DNA of 12,534 bases from contig DBLW01000155.1 in NCBI GenBank assembly GCA_002298075.1, positions 1-12,534 on the forward strand, given 5' to 3'. Origin of the DNA: Bacteroidales bacterium UBA714. GTDB taxonomy: Bacteria; Bacteroidota; Bacteroidia; Bacteroidales; UBA932. The position numbers were made by a program, and so were the translations under genes. The notes below the pieces were generated by a model that was not told the DNA's origin, made no database searches, and was given only the letters and a program-made list of their open reading frames with translations. Position 1 is the first letter of the stretch. Every line of letters begins with the position of its first letter. Shown in pieces: positions 1 through 6,712 of the stretch.

Positions 1-53
1 AATATTTTTTAACGAACTATTGATTTTATATAAACCTACAAAATTACATTATT

Positions 54-734
54 ATGAGATTTGTTTTATTGTCAATGCTGATTGTTGCATTAGGTCTGAC
101 TTCTTGTCAGAAAAATGCAGACATGATGTCTAAGCAAGAACAATTACATTCTTCTGAGGACTGTTCATCTGATGCTATTGCTTCATTAATTAAATTAGTT
201 AATGAAATTTGGGAGATAAAACCAACGGCTTCGTATGAAGAAGTTGAGAGTTTCGTGTGGGATAAGTTCGGTAATCAAATTTCTGAGACGAAAAGTGACA
301 TATCGTACGAAGTCTCTCAATATGCTTTTGAAGTATTAAGCCAAATGCAAATAGTGGATCCGTCAGATTATATGACAAAAGACAATTATATTGCATCTCT
401 CAATATGATAATTGATACTAATGCTGATAATTTGACAGAGTATGAAAAGAATGCTCTCTATCTCACTGTTATTGTTTCCAGTGAAATAATTGAATTAAAA
501 TATGGGGGTGGGACACCATTGACAAAAGCGGAATGGTGGGATAATACAAAAGCATGGGTAGAACGGCAATGGGATGATTGGGGGAAATGCGCAGCAGGGA
601 TAGTTGGGGGTGCTGGAGGCGGCTTTTTAGGTGGTGCGGCAGCTGGATCTGCTGTTCCATGGCTTGGGACGGTCGTTGGTGGTGTGGTTGGTGGTATATC
701 AGGAGGACTTGGAGGTGCAGCAGCGGCATGTTAA
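54..734 (+). CDS. Bacteriocin-like lipoprotein precursor with C-terminal glycine-zipper segment
   Basis: This 226-aa protein begins with a short positive and hydrophobic signal (residues 1-17) ending in LTSC, so Cys18 is a plausible lipidation site. Residues ~38-150 are an acidic, probably helical domain that I do not recognise. After a GGG at 151-153 comes a Trp-rich stretch (W161, W162, W168, W173, W176). Residues 179-226 are almost entirely Gly, Ala, Val and Leu, with many GG pairs, opening with Cys179 (KCAAG) and closing with the terminal Cys226. That tail resembles the membrane-inserting part of class II (Blp-type) bacteriocins. No peptidase or ABC exporter is visible, although the upstream side is cut by the window edge. 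The gene is AT-rich compared with the arg genes and is followed after one base by a two-span membrane protein. Inference: a secreted or surface-anchored antibacterial precursor. Alternative: an envelope lipoprotein whose glycine zipper merely anchors or oligomerises in membranes. Confidence 0.72.
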   Translation: MRFVLLSMLIVALGLTSCQKNADMMSKQEQLHSSEDCSSDAIASLIKLVNEIWEIKPTASYEEVESFVWDKFGNQISETKSDISYEVSQYAFEVLSQMQIVDPSDYMTKDNYIASLNMIIDTNADNLTEYEKNALYLTVIVSSEIIELKYGGGTPLTKAEWWDNTKAWVERQWDDWGKCAAGIVGGAGGGFLGGAAAGSAVPWLGTVVGGVVGGISGGLGGAAAAC

Positions 735-735
735 T

Positions 736-912
736 ATGAAAACTTGTCATAAGCTGACGGTTTTTAATACTGTCTATATTATTACGATGCTTATGCTGTC
801 GCTTCTGATGATTGATGGAATAATCGGCAGGAGCATAGCAGCTTTAGTATATCTGTTTTCTATCTTTTTTGTAACTATTTGCTATGGATTCTTGCGTAGA
901 AAGTACATGTAG
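736..912 (+). CDS. Small two-span membrane protein, candidate immunity protein
   Basis: This is a 58-aa protein whose ATG lies one base after the stop of the bacteriocin-like gene, so the two are almost certainly cotranscribed and may be translationally coupled. It has two hydrophobic segments, about residues 9-28 and 34-53, joined by a short turn with DG and R, and it ends in a basic RRKYM tail. Size, topology and position fit the immunity proteins of class II bacteriocins, which are often tiny membrane proteins encoded directly after the toxin. I recognise no specific family, so the immunity role is inference from context. An in-frame ATG at 631 lies inside the upstream gene; the ATG at 736 is preferred because it gives a clean membrane protein without out-of-frame overlap. 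A hairpin begins 17 bases after the stop. Confidence 0.6.
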   Translation: MKTCHKLTVFNTVYIITMLMLSLLMIDGIIGRSIAALVYLFSIFFVTICYGFLRRKYM

Positions 913-929
913 ATAGGTTGTAAATAAAA

Positions 930-976
930 AAAGAGGGTGACTGGATCTGTCCTTAGACATTTTAGCCACCCTCTTT
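930..976 (+). terminator. Long hairpin after the bacteriocin-like pair
   Basis: AAAGAGGGTG at 930-939 pairs perfectly with CACCCTCTTT at 967-976 (10 bp). The 27-base loop holds a smaller hairpin, TGTC/GACA at 948-959. An A-run precedes the stem and three T close its 3' arm. It sits just after the 58-aa gene and probably ends or protects that mRNA. No strong T-run follows, so it could instead be a stabilising structure or a palindromic remnant. Confidence 0.5.
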
Positions 977-1007
977 GGGTCTATAAGCACAATGCCTGAC
1001 AACCTTT

Positions 1008-1036
1008 CGTTAAGCATAAATAACTATCACTTAACG
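1008..1036. repeat. 7-bp inverted repeat in the gene-poor stretch
   Basis: CGTTAAG at 1008-1014 is perfectly inverted as CTTAACG at 1030-1036, with 15 bases between. It may be a weak hairpin or a protein-binding dyad. Apart from this, the two hairpins before it, the arg terminator and a weak 58-codon minus-strand open frame (981-1157), I see nothing definite in 913-1291. Confidence 0.35.
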
Positions 1037-1052
1037 TTCTGCTGAAAAACGA

Positions 1053-1077
1053 TTCCCATGAACCTGGGAACTTTTTT
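1053..1077 (+). terminator. Probable bidirectional intrinsic terminator
   Basis: TTCCCA (1053-1058) pairs with TGGGAA (1065-1070) across a 6-base loop, followed by C and six T (1072-1077): a standard Rho-independent shape on the plus strand. On the minus strand the same stem is followed by TCGTTTTTC, so it may also stop transcripts from the arg side. Confidence 0.6.
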
Positions 1078-1189
1078 ACCAAAGGATTGAGTGTTACATC
1101 ATTATGCCCCCCCATACACACAATCGGGCCGCTGTAAGTTTGTACCTGAAATGCCATCCCTCATAGAGCTATACGCAATGCCAATAAGA

Positions 1190-1242
1190 AAATAAATCAT
1201 AAGGTCTCTAAGCCAATGCAAGATTGGTTTGGAGACCTTATG
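1190..1242 (-). terminator. Terminator of the arginine cluster
   Basis: A nearly perfect 20-bp hairpin: 1198-1217 pairs with 1223-1242 (two G-T wobbles) around a 5-base loop. It lies 49 bases beyond the argH stop in the transcribed direction. On the minus strand the stem is followed by the T-rich ATTTATTTTC. It is the natural 3' end of the argF'-argB-argE-argH mRNA. Confidence 0.72.
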
Positions 1243-1291
1243 TTTCAAATTGTGCTCTGGCAGCCGGCATATGCCAAGCAAGAAAGCCCTG

Positions 1292-2659
1292 TCAGCAGAA
1301 GTCCGCCGCCTTTTCCATCTTGGCCTTTATCTGCTCCGTGCACAGGTTGCCGAGACTGCCTATATGCGTGTGGTTCAGGCTTTGGGCGGTCAGCCCCGCG
1401 TGTCCGGCTTCTGATGTCGGGCTTCCGGCATTGCATCCTTCAGTTGTGCATCCGGAAGGCTTGTAATGGAAACGCCCTTCGTTAACCTCAATTCCCACGC
1501 TGCGGTAGGCATCTCTGAAAGGCATTCCGTTAAGCGTGCGCCTGTTCACTTCTTCCACGGTGAAAAGATGCTCATACAGAGACGAGTCAAGGATATCCTT
1601 TTTTATTATGATGTGCTGCAGCATGTAGTCTGCCATGAACAGACTCTTGTGCATCAGTTCAAGGGCAGGGAAAAGTATGTCCTTTAGCAGCTGGAAATCG
1701 CGGTGATACCCGTGAGGCATGTTGCTGCACAGCAGGCTGATTTCATTTTCAGTGGACATTATCCTGTTGCAGTTGCCACGCATTATCTCCCATACGTCAG
1801 GATTCTTCTTATGTGGCATGATGCTGGAGCCTGTGGTAAGCTCATCCGGGAATTTTATGAAACCATAATTCGGACACATGTACATGCAGCAGTCTGCCGC
1901 GAATTTGTTGAGCGTGAGCGCTATGGCTCCCATGGCTGAAGCGACGGCCCTTTCCGTCCTGCCGCGGCTCAGTTGTGCTGCGACTGCATTGTATTCCGGC
2001 TGTGCGAAACCGAGGAGTTCCGTGGTCATCATCCGGTCAAGCGGAAACGAACTTCCGTATCCCGCGGCAGAACCCAATGGGTTCATATCTGTCACGGCAT
2101 ATGCCCCGCGGAGAATGTACATGTCATCAGCAAGGGCCTCTGCATATGCGCCGAACCATAGCCCGAAAGATGAAGGCATGGCTATCTGTCCGTGCGTATA
2201 GCCCGGAAGCAGGACATCCTTGTATTTCTCGCTCAAGTCCTGCATTATCCTGAACAGGGACAGTACCTCTTCGCGTATCTTTCCGACCTCCTCTTTCAGG
2301 AATAGCTTGATATCTACAAGCACCTGGTCGTTGCGCGAACGGCCGGAATGTATCTTCTTGCCGATGTCGCCGAGCCTGCGTGTCAGCAGAAGCTCGATTT
2401 GTGAATGTATGTCCTCCACGTCGTCCTCCAGGATGAATGTTCCGGACTCTATTTCCTCAAGTATTCTGTCAAGTCCTTCCGTGAGGGTCGCCAGCTCGTC
2501 CCCGGACAGCAGTCCTATGGATTGCAGCATCCTGATGTGTGCCTTTGACCCGTTGGCGTCATGTCTGGCCAGCCTGAGGTCAAGAATGCGGTCGTTTCCT
2601 ACCGTGAAATTTTCCACAAGGTCAGTTGCTTGTGTGCCTTTGCTCCATAAAGTGCTCAT
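1292..2659 (-). CDS. argH: Argininosuccinate lyase
   Basis: This cytoplasmic enzyme splits argininosuccinate into arginine and fumarate, the last step of arginine synthesis. It has 455 aa and carries the fumarase/aspartase superfamily features: SGRSRNDQV (~105-113), YTHGQ with the conserved His (~156), and the signature loop GSSIMPHKKNP (277-287) with the catalytic Ser. I chose the ATG at 2659 (MSTLWSKG) over an in-frame ATG at 2704: the latter would overlap argE, and 2659 has an A-rich leader typical of the phylum. argE ends 37 bases upstream. Odd point: after FHYK (~397-400) about 25 extra residues rich in Gly, Ser, Thr, Ala and Cys (~401-427) precede the normal C-terminal NHTH and GSLGNLC. 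The insertion is in frame and the end of the protein is intact, so the enzyme is probably active. Last gene before the terminator. Confidence 0.96.
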   Translation of the reverse strand: MSTLWSKGTQATDLVENFTVGNDRILDLRLARHDANGSKAHIRMLQSIGLLSGDELATLTEGLDRILEEIESGTFILEDDVEDIHSQIELLLTRRLGDIGKKIHSGRSRNDQVLVDIKLFLKEEVGKIREEVLSLFRIMQDLSEKYKDVLLPGYTHGQIAMPSSFGLWFGAYAEALADDMYILRGAYAVTDMNPLGSAAGYGSSFPLDRMMTTELLGFAQPEYNAVAAQLSRGRTERAVASAMGAIALTLNKFAADCCMYMCPNYGFIKFPDELTTGSSIMPHKKNPDVWEIMRGNCNRIMSTENEISLLCSNMPHGYHRDFQLLKDILFPALELMHKSLFMADYMLQHIIIKKDILDSSLYEHLFTVEEVNRRTLNGMPFRDAYRSVGIEVNEGRFHYKPSGCTTEGCNAGSPTSEAGHAGLTAQSLNHTHIGSLGNLCTEQIKAKMEKAADFC

Positions 2660-2696
2660 GATGAATTTGCTTCTTTTGTATTTTTTCTGTCCGTCT

Positions 2697-3854
2697 TCAG
2701 GCACGTCCGGCTATGCGTCCGAATGCCTTTATGAAATTTATATATCCTCTGATTCCTTCTTCAATCTCGCTGACAAGCACGAACTCGTCGGCCTTATGCG
2801 AGCGTGCCGAATCTCCGGGACCCATCTTTATTGCATCACATCCTATCCTCATCCAGTCTGAGGTCGTCGGGGATGAAAACGTTTCCGTTCCTGTCAAGGT
2901 CGCGGTCTCAAGCAGAGGAGAGCCTTCCCTTGTCGCGCTTGACCGGTTTTCCAAGTTGCGCGCGTTCAGCCTGCTTCTGCAGATGCTCTGCAGCTCATTG
3001 AGGATTTCTGCGTTGGAATATTCGTCAGTCGGCCTGATGTCTATGACAAAGCTGCATTTGTCCGGTATGACGTTATGGGCGGTTCCTGCATTTATCTGGG
3101 TTACATTCAGGTTTACCATTCCCATCATGCGTGAGACCTTTCCGAATGCATGTCCGCGTATCTTGGCAATGTCTTCCATTGCGATATAAATCGCGTTTAC
3201 TCCCTCATTTCTTGCCGCATGTCCGCTTGCACCATATGCACATGCGTCTATTACGAGGAGGCCTCTTTCGGATGTGGCTGCTTTCATCCGTGTCGGTTCA
3301 CCTACTATGGCATGTCTGATGTGACTAAGTCTCTTTTGCCATAGGCTGCGCATCCCGCCTTGTCCGGACCTCTCTTCTTCGCATGTAAGCGCAAGAGTCA
3401 GATTGATTTTTTCTTGGCATTCCGGCTGCTTCCGTGAGCTTTCTGCAAAATATATGAATGCCGCAATCATCGCTACTGCTGATGCGCCGTCGTCATTGCT
3501 GCCGAGTCCGGCCACGACCTCTTCGGGCTGCAGCTCCATGCCTGTCATTGCGCTGATTCTCTTTGCCGCTTCTGTCCGGTCCGGAATGTACGGGTCGAAA
3601 CTGTATTCCGGTGCCGGTGCTACAGTGTCGATGTGGGCACAGAGCATCAAAGCGGGAGCGGACGGATCTGTAATGTGCTCCGATACAATGTTGTTGCCTA
3701 TGCGCTTATGCCGGATGCCCTTGCTGTTCAGCCACGCGCTGATATGTGAACATACTTCCTGCTCACAGAATGATACCGACTTTATGGCAATCATATCCCT
3801 GAGCAGCGCCGTGGCTGAGGCTGTCATGCCTTTGATTTCGTCAGTGCAGTTCAT
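2697..3854 (-). CDS. argE: M20 deacylase (N-succinylcitrulline/N-acetylornithine deacylase, ArgE-like)
   Basis: This is a zinc-dependent M20 peptidase-family amidohydrolase. With start at 3854 it has 385 aa. Metal and catalytic residues can be seen in order: AHIDT (H74, D76), GLGSNDDGAS (D121), CEEERSG (E159, E160), GEPT (E186), and a late His in SARSHKADE (H353). The GHAARNEG segment (~211-218) lies in the lid/dimerisation domain. In the succinyl version of the pathway the enzyme should remove succinate from N-succinylcitrulline, after ArgF'; the exact acyl group cannot be read from this protein. The ATG at 3854 overlaps the argB end by 14 bases; an alternative ATG at 3827 lies 13 bases after the argB stop, and both fit. 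About 20 extra residues (~91-112) lie between SFDPY and GLGSNDD compared with homologs I remember. A related M20 role such as DapE is less likely in this operon. Confidence 0.88.
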   Translation of the reverse strand: MNCTDEIKGMTASATALLRDMIAIKSVSFCEQEVCSHISAWLNSKGIRHKRIGNNIVSEHITDPSAPALMLCAHIDTVAPAPEYSFDPYIPDRTEAAKRISAMTGMELQPEEVVAGLGSNDDGASAVAMIAAFIYFAESSRKQPECQEKINLTLALTCEEERSGQGGMRSLWQKRLSHIRHAIVGEPTRMKAATSERGLLVIDACAYGASGHAARNEGVNAIYIAMEDIAKIRGHAFGKVSRMMGMVNLNVTQINAGTAHNVIPDKCSFVIDIRPTDEYSNAEILNELQSICRSRLNARNLENRSSATREGSPLLETATLTGTETFSSPTTSDWMRIGCDAIKMGPGDSARSHKADEFVLVSEIEEGIRGYINFIKAFGRIAGRA

Positions 3855-4725
3855 CCGTACTGGTTTTTGCGTGTCCTGTAAGCACCGTCCCGATGTTGCC
3901 GAGAAGATTTCTTGCATGTTTGATTGTCACTCTGGATACTCCGGAACTGATGGCTTTGAATGCTCCTGACAGCTTCGGTATCATGCCGTCCGCTATCTTT
4001 CCCTCAGCACGAAGCCGGCAGAACATCTCGTTGTCCATTTCCGTGATTATGCTTGAATCATCGTCACGGTCGTAAAGCACACCGTCTTTCTCAAAACAGA
4101 ATGTCAGTTCCACTTCATCATGTACGGAGTCCTCCGCAGTGCCATGTCCGGCCAGGGCCATGGCAACGGAAGACGCTATTGTGTCCGCATTGGTATTCAG
4201 CAGATTGCCGTTCCCGTCATGATTTATGGCGCACAATACCGGCACGATGCCTGCTCCGATAAGCATATGTAGGAAACCTGCATTCACGCCTGACGCATCA
4301 ACATCACCGACATATCCGTAATCAACCATTCTGAATTCATCCGGGCCTGGGCTTGCTGCATTTTCCGGCAGTGCGGCAGCCGCTACTTTTATCGGTGGAC
4401 GTTTCCTTGCGCAGATTGCATTGCCGTCAGCACCGCTAAGTCCTGCCGCATTGCATCCTTCAGCCTGAAGAAGAGCCACGATGTGCTTGCTGCACCAGCC
4501 TGCATAGGCCATTGTAACTACCTGAAGCGTCTGTGCGTCAGTCACCCGCCGTCCTTCAATCATGACCGGAGTCATCCCGAGGTCTTTCTGCAGCCGGCTT
4601 GCCATGACGCCTCCGCCATGCACCAGCACTTTCTGGCCTGGCATTGAGGCAAAGTCTTTCACGAACGCACGGAGCATTTCCGGGTTTTCGACAACATTGC
4701 CTCCTATTTTGACTACATGTATCAT
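3841..4725 (-). CDS. argB: N-acylglutamate kinase (ArgB)
   Basis: An amino-acid-kinase-family enzyme that phosphorylates N-acetyl- or, here probably, N-succinylglutamate with ATP. It has 294 aa, longer than the usual ~255-265. Visible motifs are VVKIGGNVV (4-12, nucleotide Lys), VLVHGGG (33-39), GRRVTD (58-63, acyl substrate), GLSGADGNA (95-103), NLLNTNADTIA (174-184) and GMIPKL (247-252). The extra length comes mainly from a Pro/Ala-rich insertion at ~112-132 before VDYGYVGDV, plus a few residues at ~193-204. Both fall outside the motifs, so activity is expected. It starts 15 bases after argF' and ends 14 bases inside the argE reading frame, consistent with tight operon coupling. No N-terminal arginine-feedback helix is apparent. 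Confidence 0.93.
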   Translation of the reverse strand: MIHVVKIGGNVVENPEMLRAFVKDFASMPGQKVLVHGGGVMASRLQKDLGMTPVMIEGRRVTDAQTLQVVTMAYAGWCSKHIVALLQAEGCNAAGLSGADGNAICARKRPPIKVAAAALPENAASPGPDEFRMVDYGYVGDVDASGVNAGFLHMLIGAGIVPVLCAINHDGNGNLLNTNADTIASSVAMALAGHGTAEDSVHDEVELTFCFEKDGVLYDRDDDSSIITEMDNEMFCRLRAEGKIADGMIPKLSGAFKAISSGVSRVTIKHARNLLGNIGTVLTGHAKTSTDELH

Positions 4726-4740
4726 TGCTGTACTACTGAA

Positions 4741-5694
4741 TTAAAGCTCCTTGAGAATCTCTTTCAGCACCGCCTGTGCAGACACGACCCTGTTGGCGGC
4801 TTCCGGTATGACTATTGACTGCGGGCTTTCAATCACTTCGTCAGCCACTATCATGTTTCTGCGCACAGGCAGGCAGTGCATGAAGAACGCATTGTCCGTA
4901 AGAGCCATCTTCCGGGCATCTACTGTCCAGTTTCTGTCCGTGCTGAGAACCTTTCCATAATTTTCCCCCTCATATGCCGACCAGTTTTTCGCATATATGA
5001 AATCCGCTCCCTCGAATGCCTTTTCCTGGTCATATTCCACATGGGCCTTGCCGACGAATGCCGGGTCCAGCTCATATCCCTCCGGATGAGTTATGACGAA
5101 ATCATATCCAGCCCAATTCATTCCCTCCGCAAATGAGTTCGGCACTGCCTGCGGGAGAGCCTTCGGGTGCGGAGCCCATGTCAGCACCACTTTGAGCCTG
5201 TCCTTTTTCTTGAACTCTTCTATAGTTATAAGGTCAGCGAAAGTCTGGAGAGGATGCCTGGTGGCTGCTTCCATGCTGAAAACCGGCTTGCCTGAATATC
5301 TTATGAACTGGTTGAGGATGATTTCTGCGTAGTCTCCGTCCCTGTCCGTTAGATTGGCGAACGCGCGCACTCCTATTATGTCGCAGTAGCATCCCATTAC
5401 AGGAATTGCCTCAAGGAGGTGTTCCGGCTTGTCCCCGTCCATTATGACGCCCCGCTCTGTCTCAAGCTTCCATGCTCCCTGGTTCACGTCCAGGACGATT
5501 ACGTTCATGCCGAGGTTCATCGCTGCTTTCTGGGTGCTTAGCCTTGTACGCAGGCTTGAATTGAAGAATATCATCAGCAGAGTCCTGTTCCTGCCGAGCT
5601 CCTGGTCCGCAAACGGGTTCTGCTTTACGTATCTTGCCGCTTCGAGTGCCTTTGAAAGGTCTCCGAACTGGGTTATTGATGTGAAATGTCTCAT
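4741..5694 (-). CDS. argF': N-succinylornithine carbamoyltransferase
   Basis: This enzyme transfers the carbamoyl group from carbamoyl phosphate to N-succinylornithine, giving N-succinylcitrulline. It has 317 aa. The carbamoyl-phosphate loop is SSLRTRLST (46-54, in place of STRTR of ordinary OTCases), and the late substrate motif is MHCLPVRRN (~272-280). The loop ERGVIMDGDKPEH places Pro at position 90. Published structural work on Bacteroides fragilis SOTCase and Xanthomonas AOTCase identified this position as the switch: Pro for succinyl, Glu for acetyl substrates. The N-terminus (MRHFTSITQFGDL) aligns without gaps to the SOTCase I remember, fixing the start at 5694. It is the first gene of the second arg block and diverges from the EamA gene across 80 bases. 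A -7-like box lies only four bases upstream of its ATG. Confidence 0.95.
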   Translation of the reverse strand: MRHFTSITQFGDLSKALEAARYVKQNPFADQELGRNRTLLMIFFNSSLRTRLSTQKAAMNLGMNVIVLDVNQGAWKLETERGVIMDGDKPEHLLEAIPVMGCYCDIIGVRAFANLTDRDGDYAEIILNQFIRYSGKPVFSMEAATRHPLQTFADLITIEEFKKKDRLKVVLTWAPHPKALPQAVPNSFAEGMNWAGYDFVITHPEGYELDPAFVGKAHVEYDQEKAFEGADFIYAKNWSAYEGENYGKVLSTDRNWTVDARKMALTDNAFFMHCLPVRRNMIVADEVIESPQSIVIPEAANRVVSAQAVLKEILKEL

Positions 5695-5698
5695 AATA

Positions 5699-5706
5699 CA
5701 AATTTA
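5699..5706 (-). promoter_or_regulatory. Possible -7 box for argF'
   Basis: On the minus strand this reads TAAATTTG, a match to the Bacteroidetes TAnnTTTG box. It lies four bases before the argF' ATG, so a start site at normal distance would give a leaderless or nearly leaderless mRNA. No TTTG -33 box is visible at 19-21 bases upstream. It may be chance; otherwise argF' depends on read-through antisense to the transporter gene. Confidence 0.3.
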
Positions 5707-5711
5707 ATTCT

Positions 5712-5719
5712 TATTTTTG
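5712..5719 (+). promoter_or_regulatory. -7 promoter box of the EamA transporter gene
   Basis: TATTTTTG matches the Bacteroidetes -7 consensus TAnnTTTG exactly and is followed by the commonly seen C. A start near 5726 would give a ~49-base leader before the ATG at 5775. No clear -33 TTTG is found upstream. Confidence 0.5.
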
Positions 5720-5774
5720 CCGCCCTTTAACCGCGGCCGCCTCTTGTGTGCGGCTGCCTTTTGACTGACATTCA

Positions 5775-6683
5775 ATGCCGACAAAAAAACAGCAGCGTAC
5801 CGGGCATCTTGCCCTTTTAGGTTCAAATGTTATATGGGGCGTCATGGCCCCGGTGTCCAAATTCGTCCTCGCGGGCGGAATAATCTCCTCGGCTCTCCTG
5901 ACCGATTTGCGTATACTTGCCGGCACTGTCCTGTTCTGGATTGCCTCCATGTTCACAAAGCGGGAGAAAGTTGACAGGAAAGACTATATCAAACTTTTCG
6001 GTGCGGCTTTGTTTTCCACAACGCTCAACCAGATATGCTATGTCAAGGGCGTTTCCCTCACTTCTCCGGTAGATGCCACAATCTGCACATCTACTCTTCC
6101 CATCTGGACCATGCTCATGGCAGCTGCCTGGCTCCGTGAACCTGTCACCGGAAAGAAAGCTGGCGGAGTGCTGCTTGGCCTTTGCGGTGCCCTCATACTT
6201 GTACTTTTCGGTGTGCATTCTGCTTCTGGCGGCACTTCCAATCTCTGGGGTGACATCCTTTGCCTGCTTTCACAGGTCTGCTACGGAGTGTATCTCGTGT
6301 TTTTCCAGGACATAATCCGGAAATATTCGCCTGTCACCCTCATGAAGTGGAAATATACCTTTGCGGCGATGATGCTCCTGCCGTTCTCTTTCCGGGACTT
6401 TTCCGGTGTGCAGTGGGCCTCGCTTCCTTTGGAGCAGTGGGCCGGCCTGGGCTATGTGCTGCTTTTCGGTACATTCCTGAGCTATCTCATGGTGCCGCTC
6501 GGACAGAAATATCTGCGTCCTACGCTTGTTGCCATGTACAATTATCTCCAGCCTGTGGCAGCGGCCGCCGTGGCGATAATGTGGGGACTTGACACGTTCA
6601 GCATTGTCAAAGTAGTTGCAGTTGCCCTGATTTTTGCCGGAGTGCTTCTTGTCAACAGGAGCAAGGCGGCAGAAAGCCGGTAA
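5775..6683 (+). CDS. EamA/DMT-family transporter
   Basis: A 302-aa integral inner-membrane protein of the drug/metabolite transporter superfamily, with about ten membrane spans arranged as two EamA repeats. The first half closes with REPVTGKKAGGVLLGLCGALILV-like features (the typical RE(x)4KK turn at ~121-128, then a Gly-rich span). The second half ends with YNYLQPVAAAAVAIMW (~255-270), containing the conserved Pro, and a last span (~278-293) followed by a basic tail. The substrate is unknown; members export amino acids, nucleotides or drugs, and others import. It lies on the strand opposite to all arg genes, convergent with argD (29-base gap, no terminator hairpin seen) and divergent from argF'. 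Its position inside the arginine cluster makes export or uptake of a pathway-related amino acid a fair guess, not more. Confidence 0.92.
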   Translation: MPTKKQQRTGHLALLGSNVIWGVMAPVSKFVLAGGIISSALLTDLRILAGTVLFWIASMFTKREKVDRKDYIKLFGAALFSTTLNQICYVKGVSLTSPVDATICTSTLPIWTMLMAAAWLREPVTGKKAGGVLLGLCGALILVLFGVHSASGGTSNLWGDILCLLSQVCYGVYLVFFQDIIRKYSPVTLMKWKYTFAAMMLLPFSFRDFSGVQWASLPLEQWAGLGYVLLFGTFLSYLMVPLGQKYLRPTLVAMYNYLQPVAAAAVAIMWGLDTFSIVKVVAVALIFAGVLLVNRSKAAESR

Positions 6684-6712
6684 ACGCAGGTATCTTGTCA
6701 GGAATCCTCTTC

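Noticed and set aside
2660..2704. Longer ArgH start at 2704
   Set aside because: It would overlap argE and add a Lys-rich tail (MPEDGQKKYKR) not seen in the family; the ATG at 2659 has the A-rich leader.
2220..2861. 213-aa plus-strand open frame across the argE/argH junction
   Set aside because: It is antisense to two well-supported enzymes, is Ser-rich low-quality sequence without motifs, and has no promoter.
1429..4470. 16-base match GCATTGCATCCTTCAG between argH (~1429-1444) and argB (~4449-4464)
   Set aside because: Both encode similar EGCNA peptides with the same codons; a single short match is compatible with chance and gives no flanking repeat.
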